Assembly (NCBI GenBank): GCA_021018995.1
Contig: CM037584.1
Coordinates: 148,693,317 to 148,757,316 of the forward strand
Direction: 5' to 3'
DNA: 64,000 nucleotides
Origin: Chloranthus sessilifolius
Lineage: Eukaryota; Streptophyta; Magnoliopsida; Chloranthales; Chloranthaceae
Position 1 is the first letter of the stretch, and the number at the start of each line of letters is the position of its first letter. Positions 44,415-56,181 of the stretch are shown piece by piece. The position numbers and the translations under genes are program-made. Below the pieces are notes generated by a model. That model was not told where the DNA came from. It did no database searches and saw only the letters and a program-made list of their open reading frames with translations.

Positions 44415-46247
44415 TCCCTCTCTCCTTTCTTCCTCCCTTTTTTTTTTGTAATTTTCTTTTTTTAATATAGTTTTAATGAAATTTTCTTTTCTGCTATTCT
44501 GTACTGTTCTCTATTCTGTTGTGTGTTTTGTTTCTTGTTCTGGTCTTTTATGCTTTAATAATCTGCTGCACAAACACCTTTGCACCAGTGAGGACACTGC
44601 TCCTCATAGGTTTGGGGGTGTGGCAGGCAGACCCTGCCAATGGAATAGTTAACCTAAGTGTAGCAGACTCATCTGAGTAATATGGAAATGGACCTCTGTT
44701 CACTTAAAGAATCATGAAAATAAGAGATTTAAAATTTCTGCAAACTTTTGACATTATAAACTTTTAATATTCTACATTTCCACGTTAATATCACCAAGTA
44801 AAATTACTTGTATCAGCACTTAGTGAATCAGTAGAGAGAGAAAAAGGTGAGGGCATACTTAAAAGTTCAAAGGAAGACCATAACCAGTGAGAATTGGGCC
44901 TATATAAAAAAATTTCCATCTTTTGAGGAGTAACCAAGGCAACCTTTCTAGTTCTAAGGACTGACTGAGTCACTGTGCTCACTAGAAGTTAGGTAACTCC
45001 AAGTTGAAACAACTAACAGTACTCATGAGACTTAGGAAAGGATCAAGGCCTTCTCTTGGACAGTTTGAGCCTAACAAGACCAACCCTTAAGCAACTGCCC
45101 TTGTCCATACCCCCTTTGAGCTTCAAATCCTAAATTTCTTCAAAATACACCTGAGTACTTGAACCTGAACCTACGAACCTGCTTCAGCCTACCCTCACTC
45201 TGAGAATTCAGAAGGTAAAGGAGAAAAGGTTAGAAATGGACTATCTATGGTCAACATTAAGTGAATGGGAAGAAATACCTCAAATCCGGCAGTATGGCAA
45301 CTGAGAACATAGTGGCATTTCTGAAAAGCAGAAACAAAAATAAAAAGAAGAAAATTCTATCAAAAAGAAATAAAAATAATAATGAAGAGGAGTAAGGGAG
45401 GAGTCAAGAGGAATTTTCACTGGAGAATCAAAATCAAGAGGAGAAACTGATCACTTCAAATCTGAAAATCTCAAAGAAGATGAAGGGAGCTGAATTCAAG
45501 AAGGTGAAGTCATGAATCACCTCTGTCACCTACTGATTTCTCAATTTTGAACCCCTTCTCAACCCTCCATTCTTTCAACACCACTCCATAAGCCACATTA
45601 CAGCCCTTGTGATCCAAAGTTGAGTGAGCTGTCATGTGAAGATAAAGAGTTATCCAATCTATGGTGAGGAACTGTCAATGATGTCAGCACTTAAGAACTC
45701 TGCCTATGCTCATGCTTACAGACCCATTTGGGGGATGTAACTGCTCTTAAGCCTGTGAGAAAATGAACCCCTCAATAAAACCCTCATGAGAGTATGCCCT
45801 GCAAAGTTTTTGAGTCTGAACTTGAATGCACTATGTATGACCTTAACCTAATTTTTGATCAAAGGATGGGCTCAGTGCTGGCACACACTTGTGCGATTTT
45901 ACGTGATTGGCGATTGGAAATCTTTGAGCATTCATGAGAAGTTTATGCTATTTAAATTCTTGTGCAACCAATGAATTAAATTTCTTATATGATTAATGAT
46001 TCAAGAGTAAACTAAGTCGCCCTTATAGCGCCTTTGGATGATATTGCACTTTTGTTAACTGTTTCATTGAAGAAGTTTGTGGGTGTCTTCACTGAAAACC
46101 CTCAGGAGACTTCACTCCTCCACTAGGGATCACCTAGGGATTTAAAAGGCTTGGTACATATGCTAAATGTATCCGTGCTCCCTACGAAAGTGGCATTTAA
46201 TTTTTATGGTAGGTTTAATGTAGCTTTGCTAAGGGACTAGTAAAGAT
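44415..46247. other. Athila 3' non-coding region
   Basis: No frame is supported. TAGGTTTGGGGGTGTG at 44607-44622 is identical to the sequence spanning the 3' LTR boundary (46248-46263). Confidence 0.7.
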
Positions 46248-46261
46248 TAGGTTTGGGGGTG
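46248..46261 (+). other. Athila polypurine tract
   Basis: TAGGTTTGGGGGTG directly before the 3' LTR; the usual Athila plus-strand primer. Confidence 0.8.
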
Positions 46262-48742
46262 TGTTAAGACCTGAAAAGTACCACTTTTCACCCCTTAACT
46301 TAAACTTTGATTAGACCCATAACCACCTAATAAGTCCTTATTAAGTGTTTTATGTAGGTAATAACCAGCAGTGAAATAAGGCCAAAAATCCTGCTAAAGA
46401 GCCTGTTTTCGCACCAGAAGTCCCTCAGAAGGATGAAGTCTGAATCCAGACCTGAAATGAGCCTCGCGCAGTCCAGCTGAGCTTCCTTTACAACAACTTC
46501 TCGTGCAGTTGATTGACTAAAGAGCTTCAGAAACATAAACTCGCGCAGCTCTCACGAAGCTCAAGAGTAGAACACATCGCGCAGTTCAAAGTAGACCTCT
46601 CTCAACCTCGTGCAGTTCGCTCACAACGGCTAAGAAGAGAGAGCTTTAGGAGACTCCTCGCGCAGTTCTCGCGCCATTCAAGAAGAAAGCATCCTTGCGA
46701 AGGCAATGCCATCCTCGAGAAGATCAGTTAAGACCTGGAACCTTGCACAGTTCAGAACCCATTATAGCCTCGCGAGGTACCTCGTGAAGGCCAGTAAAGA
46801 GAAGTTCTCACGCTATTCAAATCTATCCTCGCGAAGATCAACCCAGCGATCGCGCAGCTACCTCGCGACTGCTCGAGCTCCAACCCCGCGACATCTGAGG
46901 CTCTGATGTCTACTCAACCTCGCGACTCCTGAAGAGCAAACCAAGCTAACCTCGCGACGACTGAAGCTTCAATGTCAAACCATCTTCGTGAAGAGCAAGA
47001 GCTACCACGCGACAAGTCTGGGAAACAATGGCTACCTAGCGAAGCTCTGAACCTCAAACTTCCATCTCTTCAGCAGAGGACTTTTCAAGAATTTCCAGCA
47101 ATTAGGGCACGCACTCTCATGCTCAAATCTCCGTGCACGCGCCCCAAGGCATCGAAGGATCACTATTTGGCCATGTGGCATCGTTAAAATTAGGTTTACC
47201 TAACCCTAATGCGCCCCCACACCACTGCTATAAATACCCACACTTAGCTTAGGTTTGCAGGAGCTTAGACTTTCTTTTCTTTCTACATCCTGGAATAGCT
47301 GGGAACACGTCTCATTTCTTGGAGACTTGATCTGAGATCGTTTTGTTTTTCTTTTTGTAGTTGTAAGTAGTTTTCCTTTTCTTTTTCCTTCCCTCCATAG
47401 TTCAGCACTTGCTCGCTATGTCTTTGTCTGCATTTTGAACCAGATTAATGGAAGATCTGTAATAGGATCTGTACTTTGTGGGATTTGTGTTTGAATGTGA
47501 GATGCTCTGTACAAGGCTGCTGCCTTGTGATCCGCCATTGCTTTGGCTGTGTTTCAAAGCAATGGAGGACTGATTCTAAGGGCCATTCAGATCCAAGTGA
47601 CCTGTGTGTCTGGGCTATCATGGTCCTATACAGCCTTAGTCCCACCACAGGACCCACTAGATCTGAAATCCCCATGGGAGCTTGAGCTGGTAGCCTGGTA
47701 ACCATGGTGGTGGCAGCAATATTCTTGTTTTGTCTTGGGCTCCGTGAGGAGGATAGCCTCTGGGATAGTCTGTGACCATTCAAGTGGACAGGTTATAGCC
47801 TTAGGGTGATTCTAGTCCACCGATCCAAGATGGATCCTTCTTCTTTACACCTGAGCTTGTAGAAGCTTGGTGGGAGATTATACAGAGGCAGACTCCCCTG
47901 TACTGATATAGATCCGCCATCAGATGTTGGATCTGATCTGGTTATAGAGATTGTAGGCTTGTGACTGGACCATTGTAGCCTCACTCAAGCAATGGACAGC
48001 TAGATCGAAGGTTGTACTCAATCGCTTGCTGGTTCTATGTGTCTGGGCTATCATGGTCCTATACAGCCTTAGCCCCACACATAGAGCTTTAGAGGTTGAG
48101 GTTCCCTATAGATTCTTGAGCTGGTAGCCTGGATGAAATAGTGCCTGCAATGATTTACTTATTATGTTTTGACCCATCCCTGGATTGTGGTTCCCCTATG
48201 GGATAGTCTGTGACCATTTGAGTGGACAGGTTATAACCTTAAGGGTTGAATCATGGCAGAGTGATGGGTTGAATCCTTTCTCCTCAGTGGTGATAATGTA
48301 GCCATTGGACAGGATTTCTATATCATCATATCTGAATCTGAGTTACAAAACTCCTCTGATCTGGGCTCAATAACATACTTCTCATCCTTTTATATTTATT
48401 TTCCACACTCCATCCATCCTCTCAACCCCTTCTATAGTTTAGACATTAGAGTACCTTAGAATACTTAGAATAAGTGACCTTAAACTTTCCTCCTCTTAGG
48501 ACTGCCAGATCTGTAGTCAGATCTGGAGGGACTACTAGAGATGGCTCCTTTGGAGCTGTAGATCACCTTTCCCTGTGGGACAAACTCTTACTTATCAAAA
48601 CTTGCTACAATGGACCCTGTATCTTGCAAGTCTAGGATTTCTTAGTTGTGCTGATTCCATCCCCTATTTTACTCTTTCTTTGATTTTTAAATGACTTTTA
48701 CCACCAACCAATAAAGCACAGCAACTGAGAGATTCCGCAACA
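46262..48742 (+). mobile_element. Athila 3' LTR (2481 bp)
   Basis: Matches the 5' LTR throughout, with an extra 250 bp at 48297-48546. TATA box at 47229-47236, AATAAA at 48710. CTCGCG motifs are better preserved here at some sites and worse at others. Confidence 0.93.
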
Positions 48743-48747
48743 AGGGG

Positions 48748-51700
48748 TTGTTGTAGTGTGGCACAAGTGGGAGCTTCAAAGATTGGCTACCATCATCGAG
48801 AGGCGCTCAATTTCTGTTAAATTCATGTCTATAAAATACAATGTCATCTGGGCTTTTTCAGTTATCTACGGTCCTAATGACTCAAGACTAAGGCTAGCTT
48901 TTTGGGAGGAGCTCTTGAGGGTTCAGCGAACCTGGGATATCCCTTGGATCTTAGGGGATGACTTCAACGTCATCAGGTTCGTGGGAGAAAAAATTGGCAG
49001 ACGCTGGATTACTTCCAATATGAGGGGTTTTGCCGATTTTGTTGCCACGGCATCTCTTCTAGACATCCCAATGTCCGGACCACATTATACTTGGTCCAAT
49101 GGCCAAGATCTTCCAACCATGAGTAGGATAGACAGATTTCTCCTCTTGGCTGACTAGGAAGATCTTTACCCCTCTATTCGCTCCGAAGGGTTGGCGGCAT
49201 CGATTTCTGATCATATCCTTATTCTCCTTACTTCTCAAGCTGATTTCTGGGGTCCCAAGCCCTTTTGTTTTGAGTTGGCCTGGCTTAATAACTCTTTTTT
49301 GCATGATCTCGTTGCCACCAAATGGAGGGAAATTAGTGCCTCTGGAACTACTAATTACAGATTTATGCATAAACTAAGAGTTCTCAAGCTATTACTAAAA
49401 GACTGGAACACGAATCACTTTGGGAACATTGCTCTTATTCAGAAGGGTCTCCAAAGCAAACTCGAATGCCTAAATCATAAAGAGGAAGCACAGGGTTTTC
49501 TCGATACAAGTAGCAAATTGAATCGCAATAGTCTCAAAGTCCAACTCAACAATAAAATTTACGAAGAAGAGGTGTTTTGGCGCTAAAGAGCGAGAGAGAA
49601 GTGAGTCAAAGTTGGGGATCAAAATCCTAAATATTTCCATATGGTGGCCAATGCTAGAAATAGATGGAATTGGATCTCTTCCATCCTTTCCAACGATCAA
49701 TTGATTTTAGACAAATCAGAGGTTAAAACGACCGTTGTCGATCATTTCAAAGAGCGATTTCAAGAGGAACTCACTTCCAGGCCCTACCCTGATGGGTTGA
49801 CCTTCAATCGCATATCCTCAACCCAGAGCGCAGCATTGGAAGCCCCCTTCTCCCTTGCAGAAATCAAAAGAGTTGTTTTTGAAGGTGATGGAGATAAGGC
49901 CCCGGGGCCTAATGGGTTCCCTTTAAAATTCTTTCAATGTTTTTGGGACATCATCAAGACTAATCTTCTCCTTGTCTTCTCCCAGTTCCATGACAAACCT
50001 TATCTGAGCAGTGATGTCTCTGCGAAGTTCTTCGCCATGATCCCTAGTGTGACAGAGCCCAAATGATGGGTGATTTCAGACCCATCAATTTGGTTACAAG
50101 CCTCTACAAAATTATAGCCAGAGCTCTTTTTAACTGCTTCCGACATGTCATTGATCTCCTCATCTCCCCCTCTCAAGGGGCCTTCATAAAAGGTTGCCAC
50201 ATTACGGACGAGCCTGTCTTGGCTCATGAATGTTTGCATTCCTGTCACATCTCTAAGAAAGTTGGCCTGATCATTATATTAGACATGGAAAAGGCTTTTG
50301 ATTGGGTGCATTGGGCATTCATCGAAAAAATTCTGTAGAAAATGGGCTTTAGCTTTAAATGGAGGAAGTGGATCAAATGTTGTACCAATAATCCCATATA
50401 TTTTATGCTCATCAACGACTCTTCAAATGGTTTTTTGCTCTGGCTCCAGGAGTATCAGACAAGGTGATCTGCTCTCCCCCTTCCTCTTTAACCTTATTGC
50501 GGAGTGTCTCAGTAAATTCATGGATAGAGGAGTTGATCTCAATGATATCACCGGGTTTTCTATTGCTAGAGACTGTCAGCCTATCTCCCACTTGTAGTTT
50601 GCCGACGATACACTCATTTTTTGTGATGCTAGCAACGATAACCTCCTACATATTAGATGGATTTTGAAGATCTTCGAATTGTGTATGGGGAAAAAGGTGA
50701 ACTTGACGAAGACAAAGCTCATGGGAATCCACCTCGACTTTGATACATTATTTTGGTTGCGAGGCGGGCTCTATCCCAGCGACTTATTTGGGCCTCCTTT
50801 TTGTGTCAATGGCCCAAAAAATTTGCTTGGGATCCTTTGATTGAAAAAATGGAGTCTAGGCTTTCTATTTGGAAAGGTTCAACCCTCTCCATGGCTGGCA
50901 AGATTACTCTCATCAAAAGCACCCTTTCCTCCATTCCCGTTTATTTTTTTTCCATGTTTAAATGCTCCAGAAATATTATTGTCACCTTAGAGAAAATTAT
51001 CAACAATTTCATGTGGAGCGGAGGCCAAGAGAGAAAAAAACTTAACATGTAAAATTGGGACAAGGTCTGCCAGTAAAAACAAGACGGGAGTCTCGGTATC
51101 CGTAATCTTGACCAAATGAACTTGCCGCTTCTCTATAAATGGCTTTGGAAAATGGGCGACAGCGGGGTTTCTTCCTGGTCATCTATGATAAACAACAAAT
51201 ACAACAACTCTAGGAATGGTTGGGATCCAAACTTCAGAAGCAAACACAAGGGCTCGAGCTGGTGGAAAGGAGTCCTCACTGTCACCCCGGCTTTCTTCAG
51301 AGACATTAGTTACAACTGTTCCAACGGCAAAACCATCAAGTTTTGGGAAGACAAGTGAGTGACGTTCCACTCCTTTAAAACTCCTTATCGGTCGATCTAT
51401 GCTTTGAGCAAAACTAAGGGAGCGTCTTGGCTGATTGTGGGTAGTTGGGATCATAGATCAAAATGCCGGAAAACCGGTACGTATCGTCCGAGCCCAAAAC
51501 CGGTATGTATCGGACGATACATTGAATGTATCGTTCAGTACTTTACATACATTTAACAAAATATGCCCAACTCTTAGAAGACCTCAGCCTCACTCGTATT
51601 CTTGGCTATGGAGAAAATTCTAGAATCTAGTTAAGCAAGCATGGTAACTTCACTATGAAATCAGCTTTTGACAGGTTATGGAGAAGGCCCACTATTACCT

Positions 51701-52188
51701 GCCCTTCCACTAGTGTGTGAAAAGTTAAAGCCCTCTTAGAGCTCTGCTCTTTGCATGATTCGCTACTATTAACCGGATAAAATCAGTTGATGTTCTTAGA
51801 CGCTGCAGCCTCCAAATGCCTAATCGTTGTATTTTGTGTTGCCTTCACGAGGAGTCTGCAAATCACATCTTTCTCCACTGCTCTACTACTTTCGTTATTT
51901 GGAACCACTTTCGTGCTCAACTGAAGATAATCAGTTACTTACCTATTTCGTGTGCGGACCTCCTAAGTGAATTCAGCAACATTCTCATCGGGAAATCCAG
52001 CCCTTTACACAGTTTACTTTCTCGACATCTTCTCTACTATTAGGAAAGAGCGCAACTCCACGATCTTTGAAGGAAAATTCAAGCATATTGTCATTCTCAT
52101 TGCCGACGTCTCTTGTGCGATTAATCTGTGGTCATCCGTTTCCCCCTCTGCAGCCAACCGTCAATCTCACATGCTCGACAGTCGCTGA
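48748..52188 (+). pseudogene. LINE ORF2, remainder (endonuclease, RT, C-terminal region)
   Basis: Nicks target DNA and reverse-transcribes LINE RNA. Endonuclease: VIYGPND, ILGDDFNV (catalytic Asp/Asn) and ISDHILI (the SDH block). RT: KAPGPNGFP, SQGAFIKG, ILDMEKAFDWV, SIRQGDLLSPFLFNLI, and FADDTLIF (catalytic, near 50600). C-terminal zinc-binding block: CILCCLHEESANHIFLHC (near 51830). Several stops and shifts. It continues the frame cut at 35352. Confidence 0.9.
51440..51545. repeat. GTATCGG-type repeat inserted in the LINE
   Basis: CCGGTACGTATCG and CCGGTATGTATCGGACGATAC interrupt the LINE ORF2 frame between RT and the C-terminal region. Related to the array at 24562-24880. Confidence 0.55.
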
Positions 52189-52338
52189 AAATGGTTGGAG
52201 AGTTCACTCGTTTTTCAATTTTTGTTTTCTTTTTCTTGTTTTTCTTTTCCAAGCTCGCTTGGTCTTATTTGTGTTGTAATTTCTTTGGTTTTTAATGAAA
52301 TTATAATTTATCGATCAAAAAATAAATAAATAAATAAA
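52189..52338 (+). other. LINE 3' UTR and A-rich tail
   Basis: Ends TTTATCGATCAAAAAATAAA and further AAAT repeats directly before the target duplication. Confidence 0.85.
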
Positions 52339-53107
52339 AAGACCAACCCATTGGGCACGCTGGTTACCGTGGGCAAAGAGTGGTGGTAAAATCACCTTTC
52401 ATGAATCCACAAAATAATTCCCATATGAAGTTGTTTATGGACAACCTCCTCCTTCGGTTTCTCTTTACTTAGGAGAATCTCGTGTTCATCATGTTGATCT
52501 TGAGCTTCGAGACCGTGATCAAGTATTACCACTAGTATGAGATAATCTATGTTAGGTAGAAGAGCGTATGAAAGTCTATGCCGACAAACACACAGTGGAT
52601 AGCCAATTTCAAGCTGGGGACTAAGTTTTTCTCCGTCTACAACCAGATCGGCAATTTTCAGTAGCATTGCGCAGTTCTTTAAAACTCTCATCGCTTCTAT
52701 GAGCCTTATCTAGTCATTGAGTGCATTGGGCTTGTTGCTTATCGACTACAACTACCGGATGGGGCGCAGATTCAATTTTGTTTTCCATGTCTTCTTACCG
52801 CAAGAAAAAGATCGGTTCAAAAGCTGTTACTGCTACTGATCTTCCTCCATTTGGCCCGGATGGTACACTTCAAATTGCTCCTTATGCTATTCTCGATCGC
52901 CGTATGATTCGACGTCGTAATGAAGCGGTCACAAAGTGTTGGTTCAGTGGGAAAATGTTCCAGCAGAAGATGCGAAATGGGAAACTTGGCACTCTTTCCA
53001 CCAGTGTTTCCCTAACTTCAACCCTTGAGGCCAAGGGATCCTTTGATTTTGTTGTCCCTGAGATCACGTGCTCCTCACGCAGGCCATGGCCCATGAGCAA
53101 CAATTAG
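52339..53107 (+). pseudogene. pol: Chromovirus integrase C-terminus and chromodomain
   Basis: Resumes exactly at the LINE target duplication: YEVVYGQPPPSVSLYLGES, then DSQFQAGD. Near 52930 a frame reads VLVQWENVPAEDAKWETWHS, the chromodomain signature that marks chromoviruses and is thought to target chromatin. Stops and shifts throughout. Confidence 0.8.
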
Positions 53108-53711
53108 TGGCAATTAGTGGGATTTCAGCTAGTGTTAATTGGTAATTGACCATTGCCATGTATCATCAGTTGTTGCAGTTATAACAAGTTATTAGCGGTT
53201 ATAGCAGTTACCAATTTGTTATAAAATAGGGCAGTGAATAGCTGCAAAGGGTATGAAAAGTGTAGAACAGAACTCCTGCAGGACTTGAGTCTGACCATCT
53301 TTAAAGAGGAATTGGAGTCTACCATCTTTAAACGGTCCACTGTAATCTTTATTTTTTATTTGTATTTGTGCCTACTTTCCAGCAATCTATGGGTTTTTTG
53401 GCATATTCCCCCTGCGATATCCCGATATTGCATCAAACCCCCTGAGTTATGGGTATTTATTCTATAGTCCTTACTTTTGTGTTTCTGTTTCATATACTCT
53501 CACTGTTAACTAGCCGTGAGTTGATAGACTAAAACGACTATTTTGCCCTTAATGAAACCAATATTCTAAAAATATCACCATTCTAAAAGGCCCTTCATTC
53601 ATTTATATTTATAAGTCATGTCATTATCGTTTAAAACCATTCGAAAAGGCCCTTCATTCACCTTTCTTTACAAGTCATACCATTATAGCTTTACCACCAC
53701 CATTCTAAAAG

Positions 53712-54116
53712 GAGTACCTTTAAATCCACCCACAAAATCTTTGAGTTCACCCATGCTGAAACACATCGACTTCATTGAATCATACAATGGAGATTGTTTA
53801 TCGGCCCATTATTTCATGAGATCGATCTTTAGATCATGGGTGTACCATCAGCCAATAATTTTTTTTATTTCATGTGGTACACACCCATAAAAGTGACCTT
53901 AAACTCAATTTTAAGCATGCACGTGATGTTAAAGTCACTTTTCTAAGATGTGTGCAACGTGAAATAAAAAATCGACCGTCTGGTATTGCCATGATCTATA
54001 GATCGATCTCCTGAAGGATTGGGAGGATAAATGATCTCCATCATTCGATTCGATTCAATTAACATGTTTCAGCGTGAGTGGACTCAAAGATTCGGTGGGT
54101 GGATTTAAAGGTACTC
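53712..54116. mobile_element. Mutator-type MITE, 405 bp, 9-bp target duplication
   Basis: Ends GAGTACCTTTAAATCC...GGATTTAAAGGTACTC, arms of about 200 bp. Target duplication TTCTAAAAG (53703-53711 and 54117-54125). Nine-base duplications are characteristic of Mutator-like elements. Confidence 0.8.
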
Positions 54117-54125
54117 TTCTAAAAG

Positions 54126-54639
54126 GCCCTTCATTCACCCATCGGATTCAAGACCCATCAGATGGGTAATTCCCCCATTAAAGTATGTCAACGTTTGAAC
54201 GAATACTCAACCAATGGAGGATTTGTGGAAAACCATGCAATTATTCTTGTAAACAAAACCTTCAATCTACATGTTCAAAGATTAATAACTAAATTTTAGA
54301 ATGATTTTTAATTTTGGGTATCTAAAAGTTTTGGTAGGTTTTTTTTATTATCTTGGGATGATTTTTAATTTTGGGTATCTAAAATTTTGGTGATTTTTTA
54401 TGTTGGGTATATGAGTAATGTTGTTGGAAATTAAATAATAAACAATTCAATAGTTGAGTGGAACTTTAAAATAAATGAGTCAGCATTTTAAACCCGACCT
54501 AATGGGTTGGGACCTGAAAATCTGAACCCAAACCCAAACTTATGGCGGGTCGGATCGTTTGACTTTGACCGATCGAGTTGACCCGACGGGTTGAAACCCT
54601 CTTGTGCTGGTGTCATCATTAATCTCCAATGATTGTACA
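54126..54639. other. Interior of the foldback element, no feature
   Basis: Starts with a further CCCTTCATTCACCC unit. Near 54360 a short direct repeat (TTTTAATTTTGGGTATCTAA) occurs twice. No coding signal. Confidence 0.55.
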
Positions 54640-54890
54640 AGCGGAACTATCCTAACCGTGTTTCAAACTTTCGGCCGATAATTCATACTGTCGGCCGAAA
54701 TTCATCGGTTTCGATCCTCAATGAAACGAAAACTACCCCTGAAATTTTGATCAAATTATGTATGGCAATAAAATTTTCGGCCAAAATTTCAACCGAAATT
54801 CAAAATTATGGCCGAAAATTTCATTCAAATTTTTGGTTTCGATCATGCCTAAAATCGAAAACGAAACCAATATTTTGATCCTTGATCTCA
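54640..54890. repeat. CGAAATTTCGG-type palindromic repeat, copy 1
   Basis: Repeated TTTCGGCCGA/TCGGCCGAAATT motifs, ending TATTTTGATCCTTG. Related to 59000-59215. Confidence 0.65.
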
Positions 54891-55074
54891 ACCGTTCAAT
54901 CAATTGACCACTTCTTTTATGAACCATATATTGGAAATTGCATGTATTAGACATCATTACCGTTCATCAACTACTTTTGTATAAACTGTTGCATATATTT
55001 TATTGATCAGAGGCATAAAATCTATGGTCTAGATCTAAGTGAACATGCACTGATTTCTGAAAGAGATTGAGGGC

Positions 55075-55230
55075 ACTACCATGATCTTTGATCCCGACCG
55101 TCTAATGGTTCACCCATGATCTAAAGATCGATCTCATGAAATATTAGGACGATAAACAATCTCCATCGTCTAATTCAATGCAGTCGATGTGTTTCAGTGT
55201 GGGTGAACTCAAAGATTTTGTGAGTCGATT
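55075..55230. mobile_element. Half-copy of the Mutator-type MITE
   Basis: GGGTGAACTCAAAGATTTTG and the preceding 130 bp match the inverse of the MITE left arm. The sequence resumes as AAAGGTAATC at 58305, beyond two inserted elements. Confidence 0.7.
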
Positions 55231-55233
55231 TAA

Positions 55234-56178
55234 GGGCCTGTTTGGATAAAAACACGGGAAACATGAGAAAGTAAAATACGATTCCTATATTTTCCCATGG
55301 ATATCTTAGTTGTAGGAAATCATGATATTCCTTTGTTTCCCTTTGTTTTCCATTGTTTGGATAACCACATTGCTAGCTAGGAAAACTCAAGATTAATCAA
55401 ATCCTGTGTTTAGATACATATGCAGGAAATTATAAGAAAATAACATATCTTAACAAAAAAAATAGCCAAATGACCAAAAAATTATATATGTATTAAGTTT
55501 TTTTTCTCATTACATATCTTAGTGAATTGCTCTAGTGGTAAACTTGGTGCTTTGTGAAGGTTAAGTTCTAGGTTCAAACCTTATTACATATAATAAATTA
55601 TTTATTTTTTAAAATTAATTATACTAGAGCATATGCACTATATATGTGAGTATATAGCTATACAACATAGTAGATCCCTTGTGAGAGAAATCTCTCCAAA
55701 AATAAGTTCATGCAACACCTAAATAGATGGAAGGGAGCTTAAAAATAGGCCAAAGTTGTGGGATTTAGTTAAACAAAATCAAATAAGAAATATTTGGTAT
55801 GAAAACAAATACCATAAAAAAAATTGTTTCAAAATTTTTGATAATTTTTTGTGATCAAGATAATTTTGGATAGATGAAAATCCACTAATAAAAATCATGA
55901 CCTCTAAAGCTTAGTAACAAATTTTTGGAAAGTTTGGGTAGTCAATTGACCACCCAATTCATAACGTGGCTCTGCCTCTGATTTTTGGGGATGTGTGTAA
56001 TATAAAATCAACATCAGGGGATCTTAAGATTTATCATGAGGAAGATTGAAAAAAAAAACAATCTCCATCGTCTTATTTAAATCAGTCAATGGTTTTCGTC
56101 CATGAAAAAATGGTTTTCCCTTATTTCCCCTTGTTTCCCTTGAAATCATACCGGCCTCCCTTGAAATCATACCGGCCC
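55234..56178. mobile_element. Harbinger/Tourist-like element 1, 945 bp
   Basis: Begins GGGCCTGTTTGGAT; the right end, inverted, begins GGGCCGGTATGATT. Flanked by TAA on both sides (55231-55233, 56179-56181). The right end carries a short direct duplication (CCCTTGAAATCATACCGG twice). No transposase. Confidence 0.6.
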
Positions 56179-56181
56179 TAA

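Larger units (their letters stand above)
35353..48742 (+). mobile_element. Athila-lineage Gypsy retrotransposon, complete but decayed
   Basis: LTRs at 35353-37595 and 46262-48742, both TG...CA. Target duplication AGGGG (35348-35352 and 48743-48747). Primer-binding site, gag, protease, RT, RNase H, integrase, a small third ORF and a polypurine tract are in order. Its near-identical LTRs show it is much younger than the Tat element. Confidence 0.93.
31842..52338 (+). mobile_element. Full-length L1-type LINE, split by a TRIM and an Athila
   Basis: Flanked by a 17-bp target duplication, AAGACCAACCCATTGGG (31825-31841 and 52339-52355), inside chromovirus integrase. Its own length is about 6.2 kb without the TRIM and Athila. 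It has a 5' leader, ORF1 pieces, ORF2 (endonuclease, RT, C-terminal zinc-binding region) and a tail of AAATAAATAAATAAA. Confidence 0.9.

Noticed and set aside
53618-53890. 90-codon frame in the foldback element
   Set aside because: Overlaps the inverted repeat and MITE; no transposase motif.
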